Origin: Prinia subflava
Lineage: Eukaryota; Chordata; Aves; Passeriformes; Cisticolidae
Reading direction: 5' to 3'
Assembly (NCBI RefSeq): GCF_021018805.1
Contig: NC_086247.1
Coordinates: 120,521,094-120,585,093 of the forward strand
Length of the DNA: 64,000 nucleotides
Shown: positions 50,219 to 61,600 of the stretch, piece after piece
Numbering within the stretch: the first letter of the stretch is position 1
Layout: each line of letters starts with the position of its first letter
Notes under the pieces: model-generated
What the model was told of the DNA's origin: nothing
Databases searched by the model: none
What the model saw: only the letters and a program-made list of their open reading frames with translations
Program-made: the position numbers and the translations under genes

Positions 50219-51896
50219 GCAGCACACAGGGATTTATTTTTGCCATTTATACTCCAATTGTGAGTTCTTAAAATAAACAGATGAGCATATTTGGAAATGT
50301 GTGATAAATCTTCATGCCAAGTAGGGGAATACATTTGAACATATGAATGCAGTACATAGTTTAGAGTGGTTTGTGTGTACTACAGCTTCAGATTTCTCCT
50401 GTTCTGTTGCTAGGATTTTTTTCCCTGTTCTTCCCTCCTTAACTTGGCTTAAAAAATAATTTATATTCATCTTGACCAGATTTTTAACTAGTCAAGATTC
50501 AAGAATAAAAGATCTTGCTGGCTTAGTAAGGCAGAATTTCAAAGCTCTTTGTAGAGTGAATCTTATTATATAAGAAATTATGCATACTCATTCCAACAGG
50601 TCTACTCTTGTGCTTTAAACATCTGCTTTAATGTTTGCAGGAACAGTCTGTGGCTAGATTAAATTTTTACAAGGCTAAAAAATCCTTTGAACTCTTGATA
50701 TAAAATTCACTCTTTGTCAAAGTAAATGAGCAATTACATAGGAGTTGCACAATGAGGAACATTTTAAACACTGTGAATGCTTTATCTGTTGTCTGTCATT
50801 AGTAGAATATCAAAATTAGTTGCTGAAATGTGTATCTTAGAAAGAAGCTTGACTGTCTATCTAAGATGTGATGAGCAGCAAAGCCAGATATTTTAAATAT
50901 ATTAAAAGTCCAATTCATGTTTGAAAAGTCAGTTTATTAATATACTATTTCCTCATTCAGTACAGCAGCCTTGTCAGTTTTGATATACTGGAAATTCCAA
51001 TATAAATTTGTTTCTACTTCCTTATGAACCTAAAGATAGGGTTCTGCTAAAAGTTTGTTCTCCTTTTTTTACATCATTAACAGAATTTTTGACTGGGAAA
51101 TGCCAGGAGCAGATCTGGTGTCCCTGTACTGAGTGGAGTGTGGATTTACTCAAGTGAGGGTCTGGACATGAGAGAGTCTGATGTCTGTGCCAGGCAGGGA
51201 GTATGGAGCACATCTTTTGAAATTGCCTGGGGATTTCAGTGTTCCAAGCCTGCTAGGCAGCAAACATGCTTTAGAGCTGATCACTGCCAGATTTTTTCCT
51301 TTCTTGTCTCCTAAACTTGCACTAAGTCATTTGATAGAGTCTGGCTTGCTTAAAACCATGGTCAGGCACAGTGGGCAGGAGCAGTGAAGGGCATGGTATC
51401 TGTAGTGGCTGTGTTCCATCATGCAGGTGTTGAGCTGCTGTGTCTGTAGGACAACGTTGAAGGTGTCATCTGCCTTCGTTGCATACTGCTCTCTGAGTTA
51501 TCGCTTGGGCTGGGGATACTTTTTCACACCTTGGGTTCCTTTTCTGTATCCTTTTCTGGCAATAAATGTGTGCAGCAGAAGAGGACCCTCATTCTAATTT
51601 TCTCGGAATGACTGAAAATCTGCAGAACTGCAGCTCTATATGACTGCATTCAGACCAGAGGGAAAAGGGAAACAGATGTTCACAACTGAGATTTTGAAAG
51701 AAGGCTCTGGAGTGTTTGGATGGATGGCGGAAACCACAGAAAAAACAATGTCCCAACTTCTGTATAAGTGCAAAATAGTAAACAAGGCTTACAATCTGGA
51801 AATATAGAGTGTGTTTTTCAGGCTGATGTGGGCTGTAATTCCTGTCAGCTGAGGTGACCCTTCAGAATTTCATTTGCAGTTATGTGTCTTTTGCAG

Positions 51897-51965
51897 AAGA
51901 ACGTCTTTCTTCAAAACCTGAAATGCCAAGCAATGAGAGCCAGGAGGAAGTTACCACTGTTTCAG
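51897..51965 (+). CDS. SKAP2: SKAP2 internal exon f: linker before SH3
   Basis: This 69-base exon (phase 1-1) comes after an 18.1 kb intron. The acceptor is gtcttttgcag and the donor gtaatt. It encodes EERLSSKPEMPSNESQEE then VTTVS, a charged, serine-rich and probably disordered stretch before the SH3 domain. The similarity to the mammalian linker is weak, so the call rests on position, matching phase, good splice sites and total linker length: about 30 residues from IYEE to DYANF here, against about 33 in the mammalian protein. A second acceptor-like ttgcag lies 17 bases upstream at 51879; using it would shift the frame. Skipping the exon would keep the frame. Confidence 0.82.
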
Positions 51966-54865
51966 GTAATTAAAATCTTTCCTCTTTATGTTTATACACT
52001 TTCTTTTTACCTTTATTTTATTTTCTTTTCCATTTGCTGTTTTAAAATAATGTTTTTATAGCTCTGTAAAGCTGTCCTTTTTACCCGGGTATATGATGGC
52101 AGCAAAACTGCTTAAGCACCACTTAGGATGCATGAAAACCACTTGAGAAGGATTTATAAAGTAAGCCAATTTATACAAGGTATTCCTTCCTGAATTACTT
52201 TGTAATGACTCAATTAGCTTTCATTTCTGCACAAAGGAGATTTAGTTGCATAAATTAGCTTATCATCATTGAGGAAGTGTCACTGCTAAAGGACAGTTTA
52301 TAGATACAACATGCAGTTGCTGTCAAACCTATAAGAATGTAATATAGACATCTGTGTATACTTTGTGCTTGAGCAGAACAGACTTCTGCCATTCAGAGAC
52401 TAACAGGGGACAACAAGTTGCCCAAGGGACTGGCAATGTAGACGTCTCTGAAAAGGTCAACTTGACACAGGCTCTGACAATCGACCCAAAGCTCTGTCTT
52501 CTTTGATAAAAATCAGATAAACTTAAGACCACTAATTGATCTGCAGCCTGTTTAAATGTTGGCCATGCATATCTTCATTGCATATGATTACCAGAGAAAG
52601 CAAATGAATCGGGTAAGAAATGCCAGAGTCCAGTGACAGCAGCATAAAAATTGGAAAAGGACACAAATGCTCAGAAAGGCTGTGAAGGATATTCTCTCAG
52701 CTTTAGCTTGGCAAAGCGCCCTTGTGCTAATTATCTCTGGGACTGGAAAAATAACTGCATGCACCATGTAAAGTCACACAGGCAGACAACTTTTCTTGAT
52801 AGAAAGGTATTTCCAGTTATGCTTAAAAACAATATATTTTTGTGCTTCAAGGGCACAGACCTTTAGATAAACTGTTGGTGATTTGACAGAGCAAGTAGAG
52901 AAGACTTGCCTCTTATCAGACCTTACACCTTTCTGAGATCTGCTGCATTGTAACTGTGACCTGCACTGACATGCAATCTGGCTCTCCTTCCCCCATCGTA
53001 CATAATACACATAATTCTTTCAGGGCTGTCAAGGAATGGGTGGGCAAGAAGAGTTCCTTTAGGAAGTAGCTCTGCAGTGCTCTTCCTGTTGCAACATGTG
53101 GAGAGGAAACAGAGGCCTGATTTCCTGACCTGTACAGGAAAGCCAGGAACAGGTTGCTGTGAGGAGTTTTGGGTTGCTTTTCTTGGAAAGGAAACAAGAG
53201 CCAAGCCATCAGATGCTGTTAGCATTGTGCTCTGCTAAAAACATGTGTAAAACAACATGACTCATTACAGCCTTAATATTTAGTACTCATTTAGACATTA
53301 CTGTAATTATAAGAGTGTGTTGTCATAATGGAGCGTGGGGTCAATCCAATTATAAAGTTGCCAAGAGCATTTTTTTTTCACTAATGTACCTTCCTGAAGT
53401 TCTAATTGATCATACTTTTAAAACACCAAAACCTTAGCATGTCCATTTTTGAAAAATTTTAATTGCTATGAGAACAGCCTTATCAGTCTTATTAGTATTT
53501 GTGTAATGTCATTGATAATGCCATAGCAGTTCCCCCCAGACATCAGGTTCATTTCAAGCAATGGTTTTGTGATTTGATCTTACACAGTTCACTATTTAAC
53601 ACTGGAAATTTGTTTGACTTTTAGGGCTGAGTTGAGATGGGTATTTCTGATAGGCGTCACATCATAAATACCTGACATGACTTGAGAATATTTTATGACT
53701 TTCCACACAAACAGCACATACATTCTTAAGTTTAATTTATTGCCTAGTTTTAATAAACCTGAACTCACAGAAAATATTCTGGAAATTGTCAGTGAGTTCA
53801 AGCTGATTAGTGCAAAAACATTTTCTTTTTTTTCCCTACTCTTTTCTTGCCCTAACATATTTCTACTTCAATTAACTTTCAGACTTGAGTTCTTTTTATC
53901 CTGTTGTTCTTGGTTCTGACTCTTGCTGCTGGATAGCTTTGCATTAATTGCTAGTGACCTAATAATTTAAAAATACCAAAGCACTGAAGAATTTCAGTTA
54001 TATAATATGGCTTGGTGGGTCTTTTTTGTTATGACTGTCAAGCCATTATCATTTCCACAATCACTATTTCAGTAAGTGTCTTTTTTTTTTGCTTTATCAG
54101 TGTAAATATGTTGATTTTAGGGTAACTAAGGAACAGAAGAAGGGTACTGAAAAAGATTAAACTGAACATCTTGGAATAGATTAGAGCCTGAATCCAAAAA
54201 AATACACTACACTGTTTTCCCTTATTTTGTAACTTTTCTGGTCTGTGGGATAAAGGGCAAGTAACTGGTATTTTTTGAAGTTTAGGACATCATCAAAGCT
54301 AACAAATAACTGGATTCTTTAACAGGGCTTGTCTTGTTTGGTGATTGAGAATCAAATCTGAGAGTCTAGATCACTTGTGTAAGACACACATTCTGGTAGC
54401 ATTAATTTTGAACTTCAACTTTTCCTCCATTTTTAAGCCTTCACAATGGTAAATATTGAGCACATCATTACCAAAAGGGGCTACAGTTTGTCTTTTTCAA
54501 ATGTTATTAAGTAATCTTCAAATCTGACACTATGAACTTTCGAAAAATCTTACCAAGAGTTGAGGAACATGAGTCACAATGGCAAACTCTTTAATATACT
54601 AGGCAGTGGACCACAGCTGTGAATGGAAAACTTTCACATGTATTCCTTCATTCCACAAGGAATGTGCAAGCAGATAATAAAACTACTGGCTCTAAGTCAC
54701 TACCATAGTAGGATTTGGATGACTGAGGGAAATCAGGCACATTCACATTTATCCTAATATTTTATGTAGTGCATTTTCATATTTAGGTTGTAATTCATGC
54801 TTTTGTTTTGGTCAGTTTAGTGTTCTGTCACGTCTGTGCTCAGACATGGGAACTGCAAAAATCCT

Positions 54866-54885
54866 CACAATGTAGGGGGCAGAAA
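54866..54885 (+). promoter_or_regulatory. CTCF-like motif, opposite orientation
   Basis: The stretch cacaatgtagggggcagaaa contains TAGGGGGCAGA, the forward CTCF core, but the usual CCA at its 5' side is degraded. It points right, toward the left-pointing motif at 57075. Confidence 0.35.
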
Positions 54886-57074
54886 TTAAACAACCTGCAG
54901 TTAGATTGGCTTAGGCTGCAGTGGCACAGCACACTGAAATCCCTCAGAAATATGTGCTATTAATCTGTTTTTCAAGTTGTGGTTTGGTTCTTCTTTTCTG
55001 TCTGTTTTGCTGTTAGAATATTATTATAATTTTTCCCCCTTGAGTAATCCATGGGCATTCCTAAGTTTTAAATACTCTAATATTTGAGATGCATGCTTGA
55101 GTGGTATATTTGTCAGATTTTTTTTGGTTTTACCTGAACTGTTCACCTTTCTTTCTTCAAGCATGTATTGTCAGATGCCAGTATTTTTCAGTGAAATAAG
55201 CAGTCTGAGACTACTGTCAGAGAGGCTGGCAGCCATTGCCTTTTGATCTGTCAAAATAACTCTAAAGTGTTTTCATCAGTATATTGAACAAAAATATCCA
55301 TTGTTCCTACTTCTGTTACTGGAAAAGCAGAGATGGCAGAAATAAACCATAAGGAATTCTTTCAGGAAGAGTACTGGACATTATTGGATAGGAGGTCATC
55401 CAGGTAGCTGTCCTGGAATGAAAGAAATATTTTCTGGAGAAACAACCTTTCCAAAATCCTACTCACCCATGTCTTGGAACTGGTAGTCTTAAAGCAGTGG
55501 GTAGGTAAAACCAAACTGCTTTCTGCTCTCAACTGCACACTTAATGTTTATTATCATGTCTTATTTGTATTTCTGGCCAAATGACCACACCTTCAAAACA
55601 GAACACACTTCAGTTTAGCAATTATGTCATCAGAGTATTTTTAAGGCACACGACATTTTAAGGTGTTTGAGAATAGAGTGTAATTGTAACAGAGTAAAAT
55701 CAGTAAATCAATACCTTTTGAATTTATACTGTAATGGACATGTAAGTTCTTGATGCTAAATCCAACTGTTTTCAGGTACTACATATGTTTAAGAAACTTC
55801 ACATTATTTCATTGCCATATAAATACCAAATTGCTTTACTCAGACCTCCTGGTTTTGTTTTATACCATTCTTCAGAGGCAATAAAAGGAAATTTATCAAG
55901 GTCTCAGATTGAAAGGGACCAAAGTAAGAATTAGTGGCCTTGCATTTTGCAGAGGTTTTTGCAGCCTTTTTTGTTTTTTTGTTCTTCTTCGTTCTACACC
56001 TGTGTTTGTAAGCACTATGAATCATGTCATGAAGCCTTTTTCACTTTAGGTGTATAAAGTCTGAAGTTACATTTACAATTGTCTTTTATTTATAGGTAGT
56101 TGCCATTATAGAGTTTGGAGAAACTTGTGCTGGTGGTCTTGAGAGGGGATTTCAGATTTGAAATTTACACTTCTTGAAAGATCAGCAGAGTTGTTCACGA
56201 ACTTGGACCGCCACTTTCTTTCCATGTGTTTTGTTTCTATGCTCCTGGTATACTGGTATATATTTTTTCTGAAAAATATGGCTTTCTGATTTAAACAACC
56301 CTATCTTATGTTGAATTCACAAATGAGGGCACAGAGCCATGGTTCGTCTTTTGGTCAGTATCTGCACTGTTGCAATAAGCATATTTTAAAATGCATCTTT
56401 CCAGTGTGTTGACATTATTAATTGAGTTGCTTTCCACTTTAAAACTCATGATGAACATCAGTGGAGAGACATGTTTCACCCTCTGTTGGGTCTCTTCTGT
56501 TGCTACTTACTTTAGTGTTAGCAAGAGTTACTTCAGGCACACAAAGGTAAGAGCAGAGCTCAAAGTGGTAAAGGTCATTGTGAAAAGTCATGATTTCTTT
56601 CAGTGATGTTCTGAAGAAGTAAAAGTCCTGATTAATTTGTTTTAAACAAAATCAATAAGCCAACTGATGAAAGATTTGAGAGGTGGGATATAAAACAAAA
56701 TAGCTTATTTTTTTTTCTCATGTGGACTTACGTTATTGTTTATGACACAGAGTTGGGAAATGTGATCAGTACAGTAAGAAATGACCAAGGAAAGATTCTG
56801 ATTCTGATTTATCACAGTTTCGTGCTCACCTGTGTTACTGTTTATAATTGTCTAATGCTAAATTGGTGAATAATGAAGTGAGGTGAAAAGTAGGAAGGGC
56901 CAAAATTTGGAGGTGCAACATTTCAAACGGATTATGCCTTCATGCTGAAATTATTATGTCTGTGCTTTTTAAAATAACCAAATCTCTTATTTCTGAATGA
57001 TTGTGAGCTTTCATATGGGTATCAATTGTTGCTTTTGGGGTGAGGACAGATGATTTTGGGCCCTGGCAGCGAGA

Positions 57075-57090
57075 ACGCCCCCTAGTGCTG
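57075..57090 (-). promoter_or_regulatory. CTCF-like motif
   Basis: The + strand reads acgccccctagtgctg, close to the reverse complement of the CTCF core (TGCCCCCTAGTGG). Eleven core bases agree; one strong position (G to C after AGTG) differs. The motif therefore points left. Confidence 0.5.
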
Positions 57091-58530
57091 CACAGCAAGT
57101 CATAGCTTGTAATCACTGGTTTATGGAAAACTAAATGGTGGGTAACTGGCATAGCAGCTTTGAATTGAAGGTTGTGAATATTTAGCCTTATGACAATATT
57201 GCCACCCAAACAAGACAGCACAGAACACAGGCTGAAATGGAGAAAGAGAAAACAAGCTCTTCTTGCTCATACAGAGCATATTAAAATTCAAATCTAAGTA
57301 TTTGCCAAAATGGAGAAGAACACAAGTTGAATACCTCTATTCTTTTATAGTGTGATGCTTTCTATCTCCTGATACTTGATATTTTAGCAGGATTTTTTTT
57401 AAATAAAATGAACCAATCATGGTTAAATTCTAAACTATAAATAATGGTGTAGAGTGCTAATGACATGCAAATGTAACTGGTGTATGTTGGAATAACCAGC
57501 AAGCCTGCAGTTCAAGGATCATATAACAAAACTAAGATGACAGCCTTGATCCAGCCAGTTCAGTGATATTTATGTTATCAGAATTAGAAGATAGCTTTCC
57601 AGTGATGTAAATTATTAGTACATATACATTCTGTCTGGTTAGTGTATACATAATGTAACCGGTCATCTTAGTGGTATTGCTTACATTCTTTTTGCATTAA
57701 CTCATCACACTCCATTCTCATGGAATTAAAAACAGGAAATAGTTTGCAGTGCAACAGAAGCACCCAGTGTATTTAACTGTGTGTGAGCACTGTGTTTCAA
57801 TAGATGTTCTCTGTATTGTAAATGTATGACAAAGCATTTATTACTGTGTTATTGCCATATTACAGAGCAAAGAGTGCTAAATAATCAATCAGTTAATGGT
57901 CTGTATGGCAGCTTGAACACAGCACATCCATTGTGCTTATGCTGTTAGAAGGATGAGTTTATGACTGTAGTGTAGTTGCACATTTAGGCAGGGCTTAATG
58001 TCCTAAATTGGAGCTGACACAAATATTTTTGAAATGCAGCTTCAGCAACAGTTTCCAAGTTCTCCAATATTTCAGAAGAAAGAATCAAGGATTATCTCAC
58101 AGGTTCTCAGAGAAGCTATATAATTTTGTTGGAACAGGAGAAAGAGGGAGTGTTTTATAAAATACTTTAGCTTCTTTTCACTGATCATTATTAATTATAT
58201 TCTAGCAGTTTTATCAGTTTCAAGTTGGGATACATATGTGGCTTGCTAGAAATATACTGGTAGAGGAAAAATAGCTGCTTTAAGTTGCAGCTTTGAAAAA
58301 TGCTTTGAAAACCTGTAGCTACTTGTCTCTCAGTGATGCAACTTGCCAGTGAAGGGCTGCACATTAAACTTATTTTTCACTTGGTTTCATGGCAGGAAGG
58401 GGCTGTTTCTGAAAAGAGGAATAAGAAATGTGTGCTAATAAATTGCTTTGTACTATCTGGAGATTTAAAGAGTAACTTGTGTTATCCTCAGTCTTGATGG
58501 TTTTATAATTAGATGCTGTTTTCTTTGCAG

Positions 58531-58643
58531 ATAGTGAAAATATAGATTATGCCAATTTCTACCAAGGTTTGTGGGACTGCACAGGAGATGAAACTGATGA
58601 GTTGACATTTAAACGTGGTGACGTTATCTACATTATCAGCAAG
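58531..58643 (+). CDS. SKAP2: SKAP2 internal exon g: first half of SH3 domain
   Basis: This 113-base exon has acceptor gttttctttgcag and donor gtatga. It enters in phase 1 and leaves on a codon boundary. It encodes [17 protein letters not shown] then [21 protein letters not shown]. This is the first half of the C-terminal SH3 domain: the GLWDC stretch stands for the usual ALYDY motif, followed by the acidic RT loop (GDETDEL) and the FKRGDVI strand. The SH3 domain of SKAP proteins binds proline-rich ADAP/FYB. DYANF carries a tyrosine shared with SKAP1 (DYASY). The RT loop reads GDETDEL, closer to GDQPDEL of SKAP1 than to the GAFSDEL I recall for mammalian SKAP2. The remaining strands (the WW and ALYPxxY-like part) are not found before the window ends. 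Confidence 0.96.
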
Positions 58644-61600
58644 GTATGAGACACTACTGGGGCTACATGGTTATAAAAAGAGAGCCATGGCACAAGGGCA
58701 CATTCCCACAGTTCTGTGGGGGGAAATTGGCACTCCCTTTCAGGTCCTTTGTTTGCAATCAGATACTCACTGCAATTAATTATTTTGTCAAATGAACTAT
58801 AATCACAATTAAAACATAGCCATGTAACAGGAATTAACTTTAAAGCATGTTTATTTGCTTGTTAAATCTTGGCTACCATTTGTTAACCGACTTAACAGGA
58901 GACAATGTACTTTCTGCTTGTAGAAGTTAACCTTGTAGAATTTTAAGTTATCTTGTATATTATGTGTTTTGTTTCCTGTTTTATATTCCTGACTCTGCTG
59001 ATTCTGGCTTTTTTGGGATCTTGCTGGAAAATGGTTTGTTTTTTTGAACAATGCTTTCATCTTTGTATGTACATTGTTATTGTTCTGAGAGCTCAGATTC
59101 CAGATTTGTTTGCTCTGACAGATTTGGGCATTTTTTACTACATTTCTGTTTGCAAAAAAAAAAAAGAGAAATATAATTTCTCTCATCTGAATTGGCACTA
59201 AACAGTAAAGCCATGAAATTTTAGTCTATGTTAATGTTGGTCAATTTTCAGATTTTTCCTTGACCTCCCCAACAAAAACAAAACCTCTGGTAAAATATAT
59301 ATCTCATGGCCCATTGAAGTCTACTTCTGAACAATTAATCAGAGGAAGTTGCTCTTTTCCCCACATATTAGAAAAAAAGCTGAGCTTTTAAAGTTCTCAT
59401 TGAAAAAAACTACTTTTTAAAGTGTATGTCTATCTAATTACTGCTCCGTGTAGTTACTACAAAAAATATTGTAGGTCACTGAAATACACAAGTAGGTGCA
59501 TGAAAGCTAAAGGCATCTGTTTGTCCTAGTTTCAAATTAAGTTTTGTCACAATTGCTTTAAATCTTCTGTGATACCTTTAACTACATTTCTGGATAATAA
59601 ATGTAACAGCTTCTGTTTTAAATAAATTTAAGATTTATAGATAGAAGGATAGTCCTATATAAAAATATAGAAGATGTATTACTAATATTAATTTGACCAT
59701 GTATATCTTTTGAGGTGTTTCATTGTCACTTAAACTAATAACTGAATTGCATTACTAAAGGCTGAATAAAGCTTGTGGATTGGGCAAACTTTCAAGCAGT
59801 TATTCAGCACTGAAGAATTGTACTAATTGAAAATAACCACCCCTTCCCCCTCTCGCTCCCCCCAAAAAGCCCATGAGCGAATGGATTCCACCATACGAGT
59901 TTGGCCTCTTTGTGGGTTGTGCTCTTCGGGTACATTATGGGGACTATAAAATCTTAATCTTCAGCTTGTAGGTGAAAAAAATAGTCTGCTACTCCTTCCC
60001 TAAAAGAGTGAGGAATTTCATTTAAAAAATGGAGCGAAATAGAAAAACAGTAGCTTAAGCTGTCCTCTGTATATCAACTGTCCTGTTGCCATGCCGTGAT
60101 TAATCCGTAATTGGTCCTTGAAGCAGGCTTGCTGCTGCTCCAGATATATAGAGCCTCTCTCTATGGGAATGATTTCTGCTCCAAAATACAGCCCAGAAAA
60201 TTCAGCTGTGTTTCGCTTAAAAATTGTTACAGCTTTTTCAGAAAAATGAGTGTTGGCCACTATTGTCAGCTTGGAATTTAGGGTCCTTGGAGGGGAAAGT
60301 GCCAGAGAATTATCTGTCTTAACCCTCCACTTGATTCAGTTTCAAGGTCTAATCAGTTATGAGCTCTTTGTCCCTTAAGTGAAAATAGAACCAAAGGAAA
60401 AGTGAGCCTAACCATCCTGAAATGGGTCAAGACTTTTCTTCTAAAATATTTCCTAATCCACTTCATTAATACTTGGATTTTGTGGCAGTCGGCAGGAATC
60501 CTAGGCATTTTTTTTATTTTTTCACACCATCTAGTGGTTGAAAATGAGAGATGCAGGTACTGACAGGGGGCCGATGTGTATGCATCCAAAATGGTGTCAT
60601 AAATTCAGCTTCAGCTGAACCTAGCTGTGGCTTTATTGCCTTTCTATCATATGTCAGCCAGGAACATTACTCTTGAAAATCACATTTTGCTGATAAGGAA
60701 GTAAGTACGGGTATAGCCATGTTATAGTAGGAAGGGTGAAGCATTAACAAAATATCAAGCATATTTGTGCAACGTGTAATAGTTCTTTGTTTTACAGTGA
60801 AATATAAATGGTTTAGCCTGCTCTGATGAACGTGGTAAGATAGATATTCATCTCTTCCAGCAACAGTTATGCCAAAGCATTATATTTTTACCAGCTTTTC
60901 TCATACCTGTTTAGAAATTAGGGGGAAAGCAACTATTTGTTTCCAAGAAATTAGATCATTAGCATAAGAGAAGTAATTATGAACCAGTTTAGCAAATTTG
61001 GGCATTTACAGAATTTAAATAAAGCAAGAGGAGCAATATGTTACGTATAAGTTTCTAAGTAAATGTCTTTTAGACTAATGAGCATGGTTTCAGTTTGGCA
61101 GTGTTTACTTCCTAAAATGGCTAAGTATTATGAAAAGACAGTTCCCCAGAATTTGCTTTTACTTGAGCATCAAAACTCAGTGTTATTGCAATGAGCATGA
61201 GCTCATACTCTGACAACAGAGGTACCTATGCCCGAGTAGTGCAGTCACTGGAGAAAAGCGTGTTTTTCTTGTTTTAAAAGTGTATTCAAAATTATTTAAA
61301 CTATTTTCTAAATATTTGTGTCAGTTGTGGCTTTTGTGTCAGTCCTGTGGGTTTTTACAAAAATCCCCAAAAGGCTTGCAACTTTTTTCTAGGTTTTTCT
61401 ACCTAGTTTCCCTCAAAAGTTGAGGTTTTAATCTGAGCAGAATTAACAGAACTATCACAATAGTACTTGTTAACTTGATTTAAAAATGTAGTTAACCTTT
61501 CAGATTAATTGATCAATGTATCTGTACAGATATACTCATACTATTACTATTACTTTAATTTATAATATTCTTGAATATTCAAGTGGCTTTTATCACTCAT

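Larger units (their letters stand above)
33762..51896 (+). other. SKAP2: SKAP2 long intron between exons e and f
   Basis: At 18.1 kb this is the longest complete intron in the window. It interrupts the codon after IYEEVK. It holds two candidate recursive splice sites (35124/35125 and 35939/35940), an A-run plus hairpin (43509-43544), a CAAA/GA microsatellite (44075-44132), a MIR-like remnant (about 45476-45530), a possible enhancer-like block (48160-48330) and one CTCF-like motif (50199-50218). No second gene was recognised. Confidence 0.88.
51966..58530 (+). other. SKAP2: SKAP2 intron between exons f and g
   Basis: This 6.6 kb GT-AG intron (phase 1) precedes the SH3 exon. It contains two CTCF-like motifs near 54866 and 57075 and a small cluster of TEAD-like CATTCC half-sites near 54649. 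No interspersed repeat was recognised. Confidence 0.88.

Noticed and set aside
22602..58643. Assignment to the paralogue SKAP1 (SKAP55)
   Set aside because: PH-domain residues ([39 protein letters not shown]) fit SKAP2 and differ from SKAP1 at many positions. Only the RT loop and the glutamate run look SKAP1-like.
58953..59201. Hydrophobic 82-codon open frame after exon g
   Set aside because: T-rich DNA read as F/L/I/V codons gives membrane-like products by chance. No family was recognised.
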